Source: Pseudomonas fluorescens (GTDB taxonomy: Bacteria; Pseudomonadota; Gammaproteobacteria; Pseudomonadales; Pseudomonadaceae). From it: a stretch of DNA of 64,000 bases. The position numbers were made by a program, and so were the translations under genes. Positions 9,127 through 16,878 of the stretch are shown one piece after another. Positions within the stretch are counted from its first letter, which is position 1. Each line of letters opens with the position of its first letter. The stretch lies in NCBI RefSeq assembly GCF_902497785.1, contig NZ_CABVHK010000001.1, positions 415,558 through 479,557 of the forward strand, read 5' to 3'. The notes beneath the pieces are model-generated. The model was given only the letters and a program-made list of their open reading frames with translations. It was not told the origin of the DNA and searched no databases.

Positions 9127-9215
9127 ATGATCAAAGACTGCTCATCGCACAAAGAGCTATGCCGCTCTTGCAACTTGCGCACAGACTGGCTGAACATTTG
9201 AATAATATAAGTTAA
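9127..9215 (+). pseudogene. Remnant of a GMC oxidoreductase gene: 5' and 3' ends fused, middle lost
   Basis: Just after the first flippase copy, 9127-9158 matches the start of the intact GMC gene at 12164. The encoded start is MIKDCSSHKEL versus MIKDYQSQKEL. It is joined directly to 9159-9215, which matches the 3' end of that gene (from 13550). In its own frame that part reads MPLLQLAHRLAEHLNN versus MPLLQLALRLADYLNH. About 1.35 kb between the blocks is missing and the join shifts the frame, so no functional product is possible. The remnant differs from the intact gene far more than the two flippase copies differ from each other. Confidence 0.85.
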
Positions 9216-9278
9216 TGTTTCGGATCGGAATTGAATAGGCCGCTTCTGATTTGCAGGGGTGGATTGGAGTGGTTTTTA

Positions 9279-10406
9279 ATGAAAGTGACGTTTGTATTGT
9301 CTGTGGCGAGCCTGTCTGGCGGGATTCGCGTCGTTGCAATTTACGCCAAGGCATTGTCCGAAATGGGCCATGAAGTGAAAATCGTTTCCCAGCCTATGCC
9401 TTCAATTCCGTTTCGCAGAAAGATCAAGAGTCTGCTCAAGGGAGAAGGCTGGCCGGCCACCCCGACCATTCCATCTCACTTGGATGGTCTTGGCCTTGAT
9501 CACCGGATGATAGACAAATACAGGCCGATGGTGGAATCGGACATTCCAGATGCCGATGTTGTCATTGCCACCTGGTGGGAAACGGCTGAGTGGGTGAATG
9601 CGCTAAGTCCGGCCAAGGGCGTGAAACTGTATTTGGTGCAGGGGCATGAAGTGTTTCCTTTCTGCCCGGTGGACAGGGTTATGGCAACCTACAAAATGCC
9701 TTTGCATAAAATAACCATTTCCCAGTGGTTGGCTGATTTGATGCGCGAGGAATATGGCGACTCCGATGTTTCCCTGGTCGAGAACAGTGTGGAACATCAG
9801 CAGTTTTTCGCCGCACCGAGGGGCAAGCAACAGCGCCCGACAATCGGAATTTTGTTTCACGAAACGCCATTGAAGGGCGTCGATGTTGCACTTGAAGTCA
9901 TTGCGGCGCTCGAGGAAAAATTTCCAACACTTCGAGTGATCGCCTTTGGGAGTTTTCCTCCTACAGGTGCTTACAAGTTTCCCGCGAATCTTGAGTTCTA
10001 TCTTTCTCCCGACCAGGATTCCATTCGTGATTTGTATTCGCAATGCGATGTTTGGCTCGCCACCAGCCGGAGTGAAGGCTTTAACTTGACGGCGATGGAA
10101 GCCATGGCCTGCAGGACACCAGTCGTTTCCACACGAACGGGCTGGCCAGTAGAAGCCATTTCCTGTTTCAAAAACGGTGTGCTGGCCGATATTGATGACA
10201 CGGATGCCTTGGCCCGTGGCGTCGAATATATGTTGACGTTAGACGATTCGCAGTGGCGTGCGGCTTCGGAGATGGCCCATCAAACCGTGGCTTCAAGTTC
10301 CTGGGAGGCCTCTGCGCAGTTATTCGAAACTACACTGGTTAACGCGCTTGCGAAGAGTCGTGTCAAGCCAGTGGGGCTTACCGAAAGAGAAGTCGGGCAC
10401 TCGTAG
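9279..10406 (+). CDS. Glycosyltransferase family 4 (GT-B fold)
   Basis: A 375-residue cytoplasmic sugar transferase. The N-terminal half starts MKVTFVLSVASLSGGIRV, the donor-side Rossmann entry of GT4 enzymes. The C-terminal half carries the sugar-nucleotide motif SRSEGFNLTAMEAMACRTPV (about residues 270-290), with the conserved EGF and the second Glu of the EX7E motif. The ATG at 9279 is chosen because GGAG precedes it and the fold begins there; an earlier in-frame start would add an unlikely leader. The gene sits alone between the two flippase copies and looks richer in A+T than the neighbouring genes. It is unique to the interval between the duplicated segments, so it may have arrived with the rearrangement. 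Confidence 0.88.
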   Translation: MKVTFVLSVASLSGGIRVVAIYAKALSEMGHEVKIVSQPMPSIPFRRKIKSLLKGEGWPATPTIPSHLDGLGLDHRMIDKYRPMVESDIPDADVVIATWWETAEWVNALSPAKGVKLYLVQGHEVFPFCPVDRVMATYKMPLHKITISQWLADLMREEYGDSDVSLVENSVEHQQFFAAPRGKQQRPTIGILFHETPLKGVDVALEVIAALEEKFPTLRVIAFGSFPPTGAYKFPANLEFYLSPDQDSIRDLYSQCDVWLATSRSEGFNLTAMEAMACRTPVVSTRTGWPVEAISCFKNGVLADIDDTDALARGVEYMLTLDDSQWRAASEMAHQTVASSSWEASAQLFETTLVNALAKSRVKPVGLTEREVGHS

Positions 10407-10480
10407 TGACGGCCGTTGAGGCCTTCTGAGCACAGGCAATGCCCAGTCTTCAAAAGGCATGGCTTGTCAGGCCAGTGGGG

Positions 10481-11950
10481 CAGGTGAATGGCAGGTGCCA
10501 GTGGAATGGCAAAATGCGACTATAGTACCTTTCGTTCATTGAGTCCGGGGTTGTTGTGATGCCGCCAGCTGATTTATCGCCACCGTTGAGCCTGCGCAGG
10601 CGAGCGATATCTGCCGGGGCATGGAATCTGGGGGCGCTGGTTACTTCTCAAGCGATGCGTCTGGGTGGCAACCTGATCATGGCGCGGCTGTTGATGCCGG
10701 AAATGTTCGGCATCATGGTCATCGCCACCACCGTGTCGGTGGTGCTCCACCTGCTGTCCGATGTCGGCTTGCGCCAGAACATCGTGCAGAGCCCGCGGGG
10801 CGACGATCCGGCGTTTCTCAACACCGTGTGGACGGTGCAGATCATCCGCGGTTTTATCCTGTTTGCGTTCACGTTGGCCATCGCCGGTTTTGCCTGGCTC
10901 GCGCAAGTCCTTGAGGTGTGGTCGGCCCATTCCACCTATGCCGCCCCGGAGTTGCCGCTGGTGCTGGCCCTGACCGGGTTTTCCGCGATCATCTATGGTT
11001 TCCAGTCGACCAAGGTCGACGTGGCGGTGCGCGACTTCCAGCAGAAAAAAGTGGTGCTCGCCGAATTTGTGTCGCAGCTGTGCGGGCTGCTGGTGATGTT
11101 GGCCATCGGTTATTTCAGCCGGTCGATCTGGTCGCTGGTGGGGGCCGGTCTGGCCTCGGCACTGGTCATGACGCTGCTGGGGCATGTCTGGTTTTCCGGG
11201 GCGCCGAACCGTCTGCACTGGGACCGTCCGGCGCTGCGCGAGGTGGTGGTCTTCGGCCGCTGGATGTTGTTGTCGTCGGCCGTTGGCGTACTGGCCATGA
11301 ACGGTGACCGGATCTGGTTTGGTGGCAGCATGTCGGCTACAGAATTGGGGGTGTACTCGATTGCCGTGCTGATTTTGAGCGCGCTGCAACAGGGCATGCA
11401 ACGGTTGGTCGGGGCCGTGGCGCTGCCGGCTTTCAGTGAGGCCGCGCGCACCCAAGACAGCGCCCGGTTGCAGGCGTTGTATTACCGCTTCAAGTTGATG
11501 TTCGACCTGGCCTCGCTGTTTCTCTGCGGGCTGTTCTGGACCGCCAGCCCGCTGCTTATCAGCCTCTTGTACGATGAGCGTTATGCCGGTGCGGGCCACA
11601 TGCTGGCGATTCTTTCACTGTCTTTTTTCACCTATCGTTATGTGGTGGCGCATCAAGCGTGGCTGGCCCTGGGACTGACCAAATACCAGGCCCTGGACAA
11701 CATTATTCGCGCGGTCTCGTTGTGGGGGTTACTGCCGCTTTTGCTGGCGATTGGCGGTGTGGAATATGCCATTTGGGGTGTCGCGCTGCACGCCGTACCA
11801 ACGCTGGTGCTGGTGGTGTACGTCAATTGCAAGGTGGGTTTGTTCGATATCAAGCGTGAACTGATGGTGCTGCCGATGGTGCTGGTGGGGGCGTTGTGCG
11901 GGGAATTGGTGTTGGGACTTGCCAACTGGTTTTGACCTTAATGTCGGGGA
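10481..11950. repeat. Direct duplication, copy 2 (1,470 bp, carries wzx and its upstream region)
   Basis: Partner of 7653-9122, offset by exactly 2,828 bases. It contains the same upstream palindrome and possible -10 (10521-10526). About two thirds of the roughly 20 differences fall in one patch, corresponding to 8373-8637 of copy 1, while the remainder is almost identical. Confidence 0.95.
10559..11935 (+). CDS. Polysaccharide flippase, Wzx/MOP superfamily, copy 2
   Basis: A 458-residue membrane protein identical to the one at 7731 except for two residues (Ala in SGAPNRL and Gln in RTQDS). It keeps full length, with no stop or frameshift, so both copies look able to work. This copy is followed directly by the small Tat-signal ORF and the intact GMC oxidoreductase gene, whereas copy 1 is followed by a scar of such a gene. 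This suggests that the second position represents the working gene order. The role is movement of undecaprenyl-linked repeat units to the periplasmic face. Confidence 0.93.
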   Translation: MPPADLSPPLSLRRRAISAGAWNLGALVTSQAMRLGGNLIMARLLMPEMFGIMVIATTVSVVLHLLSDVGLRQNIVQSPRGDDPAFLNTVWTVQIIRGFILFAFTLAIAGFAWLAQVLEVWSAHSTYAAPELPLVLALTGFSAIIYGFQSTKVDVAVRDFQQKKVVLAEFVSQLCGLLVMLAIGYFSRSIWSLVGAGLASALVMTLLGHVWFSGAPNRLHWDRPALREVVVFGRWMLLSSAVGVLAMNGDRIWFGGSMSATELGVYSIAVLILSALQQGMQRLVGAVALPAFSEAARTQDSARLQALYYRFKLMFDLASLFLCGLFWTASPLLISLLYDERYAGAGHMLAILSLSFFTYRYVVAHQAWLALGLTKYQALDNIIRAVSLWGLLPLLLAIGGVEYAIWGVALHAVPTLVLVVYVNCKVGLFDIKRELMVLPMVLVGALCGELVLGLANWF

Positions 11951-11960
11951 ACTTTAAATC

Positions 11961-12167
11961 ATGCATGACCTTGATTTGAATACTTCTGTAATGGACCGCA
12001 GAGGCTTTCTCCAGGCGTTTGCCCTGTTGAGTCTCGGCGGACTCATGTTCGGACTGTCAGAAGCCGTCGTCCGGCCTTCGGTTGTGAAGACCGATGTTAA
12101 ATCCGAATACGTTGTGATCAACGGATGGGTGCTGCCGGCCCAGCACTTTCGGCCAACGCCAGCATGA
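11961..12167 (+). CDS. Small Tat-signal-like protein coupled to the GMC oxidoreductase
   Basis: A 68-residue ORF. An internal ATG at 11991 would give a 58-residue product starting MDRRGFLQAFALLSLGGLM, a good twin-arginine signal (RR followed by FLQ and a hydrophobic stretch). The rest (KSEYVVINGWVLP) is short and has no catalytic motif. Its stop overlaps the ATG of the next gene (ATGA at 12164-12167), so the two are translationally coupled. Some membrane GMC dehydrogenases use a small Tat-exported partner to carry the catalytic subunit outward; a similar job here is inference. The earlier ATG at 11961 has GGGGA about ten bases upstream, so either start may be used. Confidence 0.6.
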   Translation: MHDLDLNTSVMDRRGFLQAFALLSLGGLMFGLSEAVVRPSVVKTDVKSEYVVINGWVLPAQHFRPTPA

Positions 12168-13630
12168 TCAAAGACTACCAATCGCAAAAAGAGCTGCGCG
12201 ACTCCTATGACGTCTGCATCATCGGCGCTGGCCCGGCCGGTATTACCCTGGCCTTGCGTCTGGCTGGCAACGGTCGGCGGGTGCTGCTGCTGGAAGGTGG
12301 CGGGCACGAGTATTCGCAAAACTCGCAAAGTCTCTACCAGTGTCCGTCGACCGGCCTCGACGTCTACGCCGCGGCAACACGCCTGCGCTATCTTGGCGGC
12401 ACCTCCAACCATTGGGCCGGGCGCTGCCGGCCCTTTGAAGCGTCCGACTTCAGCGTCGGCCCTCCGGTGCACTGGCCCGGCTGGCCCATCGCCTTTTCCG
12501 AGATAGAGCGTCATCTGCCCCAGGCCATGGCGATTGTCGATCTGCCTGCCGATACCGGATTCAAGACCACCAATGCGTCGCTGGACGGTACCGACTTTGA
12601 AGCGGATCGTTTCCTGCTCAGCCCACCGACCCGTTTTGCCCAGAAATACGCCAAGGAACTCAACGAGACCGAGGGCCTGGACGTCTTCATCAATTGCAAC
12701 TGCGTCGATCTTGAATTCGACCGCGACACCGGGCGCATTGCGACCATAGTGGTATCGGATTACGAACTGCATAGAGAACGCGTTACTGCCAGACACTTCA
12801 TCCTGGCAACCGGTGCGATCGAGAATGCCCGGCAACTGCTTAACAGCGAGTCGCTGGTCGCGGGCGGCATCGTTACCCAGGAAGGTTTGGTCGGTAAATG
12901 CTTCATGGAACACCTGAATGTCCAACTCGGCACCTTCATCCTCAAAGAGGGCCAGGGAACCGATGCACGCGAGTACTTCACCACCGATGCCTTCGTGAAG
13001 GAGTATCAGGCGGGCAAAGGTAATGTGAGTGCTTCACTGGTCTCTGAAGTGCGGGCTTATGGACGCATGGCGGCGATCAAGAGCTTTTTCGAGAACCTCA
13101 TTTGCGAAGTCGGCGGGGAGCAAAAAATTGAGTTCATTACCAAGTTCGATTGCCCCGGCGATGGTGTGATCGGCACCTTGATAGAGCAGTTTCCCAACCC
13201 CGACAGCCGCGTTTCGCTGCTCGCCGAGCGCGATGCCTTAGGGATGCGCAAGGCCACCGTGCATTGGGAGTTGAGTCCGGCAGATCGCCATACCGTCAAG
13301 TGCATCGGAATGGAAATGGCCAAGTGTTTTGCCGAGTCGGGGTTGGGGTTCGTCAGGCTGGAAGAGTGCGTGTATGACGAGTCCGTGCCGCTGAAGGTCA
13401 ATCCCCATGCCCACCACATGGGCACCACGCGGATGGCGACGACGCCGGAGTTTGGCGTGGTCGACGAAAACTGCAAGGTGTTTGGCGTCGAAAATCTATA
13501 TGTAGCAGGCAGCAGTGTTTTTGCCACGGGCGGCGCCAGTAACCCTACAATGCCGCTCTTGCAGCTGGCTTTAAGGCTGGCGGATTATTTGAACCATCAG
13601 CTGGAACCGGGGGTGGGCAGGTATTCCTGA
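12164..13630 (+). CDS. GMC-family FAD-dependent oxidoreductase
   Basis: A 488-residue flavoprotein. The FAD-binding motif GAGPAGITLALRLAG is at about residues 20-34 with the acidic end at LLLEGG. A second cofactor motif is LRYLGGTSNHWAGR (about 75-90). The C-terminal block HHMGTTRM (about 423), then NLYVAGSSVFATGGASNPT and LLQLALRLADYL, is typical of the gluconate/sorbitol dehydrogenase branch of GMC enzymes, which oxidise sugar alcohols or sugars. The start is the ATG overlapping the upstream stop; a longer frame from 12125 has no support. In a polysaccharide locus it may oxidise a sugar precursor or residue. Whether it acts in the cytoplasm or is carried out by the small Tat partner is unknown. 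Confidence 0.88.
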   Translation: MIKDYQSQKELRDSYDVCIIGAGPAGITLALRLAGNGRRVLLLEGGGHEYSQNSQSLYQCPSTGLDVYAAATRLRYLGGTSNHWAGRCRPFEASDFSVGPPVHWPGWPIAFSEIERHLPQAMAIVDLPADTGFKTTNASLDGTDFEADRFLLSPPTRFAQKYAKELNETEGLDVFINCNCVDLEFDRDTGRIATIVVSDYELHRERVTARHFILATGAIENARQLLNSESLVAGGIVTQEGLVGKCFMEHLNVQLGTFILKEGQGTDAREYFTTDAFVKEYQAGKGNVSASLVSEVRAYGRMAAIKSFFENLICEVGGEQKIEFITKFDCPGDGVIGTLIEQFPNPDSRVSLLAERDALGMRKATVHWELSPADRHTVKCIGMEMAKCFAESGLGFVRLEECVYDESVPLKVNPHAHHMGTTRMATTPEFGVVDENCKVFGVENLYVAGSSVFATGGASNPTMPLLQLALRLADYLNHQLEPGVGRYS

Positions 13631-13761
13631 TTGAAATCATTTGTGGCTTATCGGTGTGTCGATTTCGGGGGAGGGGGCTACGCTTAAGGTCGTGGTAAAG
13701 AAGAATCAGGGTCGATCTAGCCTTGGCACGTATGTCTATTTGAATTTTTGAGGCTGACAGG

Positions 13762-14379
13762 ATGATTGGTCTACTAAAGCGCGCTATTGCTCACTATGCC
13801 AAAACAACAGGACGCGGAACTTCGCTCTACAAAAGGCTGTGCAAACCCAATGGATATGAATGGGCGGAACATATGGCGCGATGGGGAGGGGTGCATTCCA
13901 TCGGTAAAGGCGTATGGATCAATCTCGGTTGCAACATCACCGACCCTTCGATGCTTCGATGCGGCAACAACGTAGGTTTATCCGATTGCACCATCTTCGG
14001 CCACGATGGCAGCGTTGCGGTCTTCAATGCGCGTGACGGGCTGAAACTCGATTCTGTCGGCCCCGTCGATATCCGTGATAATTCATTTGTCGGGCATGGC
14101 GCTATCATCATGCCGCGCGTGACGATTGGCCCGGATTCACTGGTAGCCGCCGGCGCTGTTGTCCTGAGAGATGTGCCGCCCGGCGTAGTGGTCGGGGGTA
14201 ACCCTGCAAGAGTTATCTGCACGATGGACACTCTGTTGAAGAATATCGAAGAGCGTTGCGCCACCTATCCCTGGATGGACCTCATCCGACAGCGCGACGG
14301 GGTGTATGACCCGGAACTTGAACCGAAGCTGAAAGCCATGCGCGCGGCGTATTTTTTTGGCGAACAATCCAATGGTTAG
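13762..14379 (+). CDS. Hexapeptide-repeat acyltransferase (LbH fold)
   Basis: A 205-residue protein with isoleucine-patch hexapeptide repeats. The best part is DIRDNSFVGHGAIIMPRVTIGP followed by LVAAGAVVLRDVPPGVVVGGNPARVI (about 98-150), the end of the left-handed beta-helix of acetyltransferases. It probably O-acetylates (or otherwise acylates) a sugar of the exopolysaccharide on the cytoplasmic side. It is preceded by a 131-base gap after the GMC gene with GAGGCTGACAGG before the ATG. Its stop overlaps the next GT by eight bases, starting a tightly packed operon that runs to about 21016. Substrate unknown. Confidence 0.85.
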   Translation: MIGLLKRAIAHYAKTTGRGTSLYKRLCKPNGYEWAEHMARWGGVHSIGKGVWINLGCNITDPSMLRCGNNVGLSDCTIFGHDGSVAVFNARDGLKLDSVGPVDIRDNSFVGHGAIIMPRVTIGPDSLVAAGAVVLRDVPPGVVVGGNPARVICTMDTLLKNIEERCATYPWMDLIRQRDGVYDPELEPKLKAMRAAYFFGEQSNG

Positions 14380-15328
14380 TGCTCCTCTGGATGTGTTGGT
14401 GGTCAATTACAATACCGCAGGCCTGTTGCAACCGATGTTCAATGCGCTACGCCAGCCAGGCGGTGCGGATCAGGCGCGCTATCTGGTGGTGGATAATGCC
14501 TCGGCCGATAATTCCCTGGAGTGCCTGGCCACGGTCTGTCCGGATGCATTGCTGCTGGCCAATGACAGTAATGTCGGCTTTGGCCGGGCCAACAATCAGC
14601 TGGTTGAACACCTGCAGGGCAAGTACGCGTTACTCCTCAATACCGATGCCTTTGTGGCTGCGGATACCCTGAACAAAACACTCGACTTCATGGAGGCGAA
14701 TCCCGATTGCGGTGTCCTCGGCGTCCGGCTGGTCGGCAGGGAGGGAGACTTGCAACCGTCCTGTCGCTTCTTTCCCACGCCGCTGAATGTCTTTCTCTCA
14801 CGGACCGGACTTGAGCGCTTTTTTCCAGCGGTCAAAAGAGTCGACGACATGGAGTGGGATCACGCCTCAGTCCGTGAGTGCGACTGGGTACCAGGCTGCT
14901 ATTACCTGATCCGCCGTGAAGTCATCGACAAGGTGGGGTTGTTCGATCCGCGCTACTTCCTTTACTACGAAGAAGTGGATCACTGCAAACGCGTCAAGCA
15001 GGCGGGGTGGAAAGTAGTTTTCTACCCGCACACCACCGTGGTGCATATCGGCGGTGAGAGTGCCAAGTCGGTCGATGAACTCAATATGGCCAGTCGACAG
15101 ATACCCAGGCTGCAAATCGAAAGCGAACTGCTGTACTTCCGCAAGCACCACGGTGTTGCGGGTCTCGCCTGGCATATGCTGCTGGTGTGCCTGGGAGATC
15201 TGATTCTGGCGCTCAAGGCGCTGTTGAAAGGCCGCGGCCGGGCCGCCATTCGCGCGTGCTGGGAACATGCCCGGGTCACCTGGGCGCTGTTGCGTGATAC
15301 TAAATTCGCTAGCCAACCAACACGGTAG
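14372..15328 (+). CDS. Glycosyltransferase family 2, rhamnosyltransferase-like
   Basis: A 318-residue GT-A enzyme. The N-terminus LDVLVVNYNTAGLL is the classical GT2 entry. Then come VVDNASADNSLE (nucleotide-binding Asp, about 45) and LLNTDAFV, which contributes the DxD-type metal site (about 94-97). The later motif YFLYYEEVDHCKRVKQAGWK (about 197) is typical of rhamnosyl- and galactofuranosyl-type GT2s. A short hydrophobic tail may hold it at the membrane. The ATG at 14372 overlaps the previous gene by eight bases. It should add one sugar to the lipid-linked repeat unit; the donor cannot be told. Confidence 0.88.
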   Translation: MVSAPLDVLVVNYNTAGLLQPMFNALRQPGGADQARYLVVDNASADNSLECLATVCPDALLLANDSNVGFGRANNQLVEHLQGKYALLLNTDAFVAADTLNKTLDFMEANPDCGVLGVRLVGREGDLQPSCRFFPTPLNVFLSRTGLERFFPAVKRVDDMEWDHASVRECDWVPGCYYLIRREVIDKVGLFDPRYFLYYEEVDHCKRVKQAGWKVVFYPHTTVVHIGGESAKSVDELNMASRQIPRLQIESELLYFRKHHGVAGLAWHMLLVCLGDLILALKALLKGRGRAAIRACWEHARVTWALLRDTKFASQPTR

Positions 15329-15336
15329 AACCATTT

Positions 15337-15888
15337 ATGTTCGAAAACATACGCGCGGACTTGCGTGCCTATGGGGGCGACTGGGGCGCTCAGGGGTTTT
15401 GGGTGATGCTGGTTTATCGCTTCGGCCGCTGGCGCTACGGAGTACGCCCGGCGTTGCTGAGGAAGCTGTTCTCTTTTATCTACAAAGTACTTTTCAAACT
15501 GGTGCAGATCGTGACGGGTATCGAACTGCCGTGTGAAGTGGTCGTCGGGCGTAACTTCGTCATCGATCATTTCGGTGGAATCGTCATCAGTGGCTATGCG
15601 CAGTTTGGTGATGATTGCCGAATTCGCAACGGCGTCGTCGTGGGCCTGAAAAATGTGAGTGAGCCCATCGCCCCGATAATTGGCAACAACGTTGATATCG
15701 GCAGCGGCGCCAAGGTGCTGGGCAACATCCACGTTGGTAACAATGTCGTGATTGGAGCGAATGCCGTGGTGCTGACCGATGTGCCGGATGACTCGATGGC
15801 CGTGGGCGTGCCCGCGATCATCAAGAAAAGGCAGGCTGCACCCGCAACAGCAGACCCGTTGGATACCTCCGGTTGTGACGCCAGGTGA
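15337..15888 (+). CDS. Serine-acetyltransferase-like (CysE/WcaB type) hexapeptide acyltransferase
   Basis: A 183-residue protein. The N-terminal helical part (FWVMLVYRFGRWRYG, RKLFSFIYKVLF) is followed by a left-handed beta-helix. It has VGRNFVIDHFGGIVISG with the conserved His-Phe-Gly-Gly of the CysE branch, then IGSGAKVLGNIHVGNNVVIGANAVV. In exopolysaccharide loci such proteins (WcaB-like) acetylate sugars rather than serine. It is the second acyltransferase of the operon, so the polymer may carry two acyl groups. It lies 8 bases after the preceding GT, and the next gene begins within a few bases of its stop. Confidence 0.87.
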   Translation: MFENIRADLRAYGGDWGAQGFWVMLVYRFGRWRYGVRPALLRKLFSFIYKVLFKLVQIVTGIELPCEVVVGRNFVIDHFGGIVISGYAQFGDDCRIRNGVVVGLKNVSEPIAPIIGNNVDIGSGAKVLGNIHVGNNVVIGANAVVLTDVPDDSMAVGVPAIIKKRQAAPATADPLDTSGCDAR

Positions 15889-15893
15889 GCCTG

Positions 15894-16871
15894 ATGAAAA
15901 CCGGCATTGGTGTTGTCGTCATCGGTCGCAATGAGGGCCAGCGGCTTGCGCGTTGCCTGACTTCGCTGGCTGGTGCAGCGGACAAGGTGGTGTATGTCGA
16001 CTCCGGGTCAACGGACGGTTCGGTGTCTCTGGCACAGGGCCTCGGGGTCGAGGTTGTCGAGCTGGACATGACGATTCCGTTTACCGCGGCGCGCGCGCGC
16101 AATGAAGGATTTGCCCGCGTGCAGGCCTTGTTGCCAACGATGCGCCATGTGCAATTTGTCGACGGTGATTGTGAGGTTGTCGATACCTGGCTGTCCCGGG
16201 CGCAGGGTTTTCTCGACGCGCATCCCGAGGTGGCGGTGGTGTGTGGCCGGCGCCGCGAGCGCTTTCCGCAGCGCTCGGTTTACAACTTGATGTGCGACCT
16301 TGAATGGGACACGCCGATCGGTGAGGCCAAGGCGTGTGGTGGCGATGCGCTGATGCGCGCCGACGCCTTTGCGGCCGTGGCCGGCTTCCGTTCGGAGCTG
16401 ATTGCCGGGGAAGAGCCCGAGCTGTGTGTGCGTCTGCGGGCGAATGGATGGAAGGTCTGGCGCCTGGCTGAGGAAATGACCCTGCACGACGCGGCGATGA
16501 CCCGGTTCGGCCAATGGTGGCGGCGCACTTTGCGCGGCGGTCATGCCTTCGCCGAGGGCACGTTTTTGCACGGGGCCGCTCCGGAACGCCATTGGCAACG
16601 TGAGTCGCGACGCGCCTGGTTGTGGGGTTTGGGCATTCCGCTGGCGACGGGTGTCGCGACGTTAATGGCGGGATGGCCTGGGCTGCTATTGCTACTGGTC
16701 TATCCATTGCAAGTGCTGCGCCTGGCGCGTCGAGGCGATCGATCGGTTCGCGAAAACTGGCTGCTGGCGTTCTTTCTCGTGCTGGGAAAATTCCCCGAGA
16801 TGCTCGGGCAACTCAAGTTTCTTCTGAACAGATTCGGTACCGGCAAGACCGCGCTGATCGAATACAAGTGA
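15894..16871 (+). CDS. Glycosyltransferase family 2
   Basis: A 325-residue GT2 enzyme. It begins TGIGVVVIGRNEGQRLARCL, with VVYVDSGSTDGS (about 35-46) and the metal site in VQFVDGDCEV (about 86-94). A hydrophobic C-terminal region (about 245-275, LWGLGIPLATGVATLMAGW) suggests membrane attachment. The start is taken at the ATG 15894, with AGGTGAG close upstream; a GTG at 15885 that overlaps the previous stop is possible. One of several transferases that build the repeat unit; donor and acceptor are unknown. Confidence 0.87.
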   Translation: MKTGIGVVVIGRNEGQRLARCLTSLAGAADKVVYVDSGSTDGSVSLAQGLGVEVVELDMTIPFTAARARNEGFARVQALLPTMRHVQFVDGDCEVVDTWLSRAQGFLDAHPEVAVVCGRRRERFPQRSVYNLMCDLEWDTPIGEAKACGGDALMRADAFAAVAGFRSELIAGEEPELCVRLRANGWKVWRLAEEMTLHDAAMTRFGQWWRRTLRGGHAFAEGTFLHGAAPERHWQRESRRAWLWGLGIPLATGVATLMAGWPGLLLLLVYPLQVLRLARRGDRSVRENWLLAFFLVLGKFPEMLGQLKFLLNRFGTGKTALIEYK

Positions 16872-16878
16872 GCCTTCC

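Noticed and set aside
12125..12163. Upstream start (ATG 12125) for the GMC gene
   Set aside because: It would add 13 residues without function. The ATGA overlap at 12164 and the scar copy, which also starts at that ATG, support the later start.
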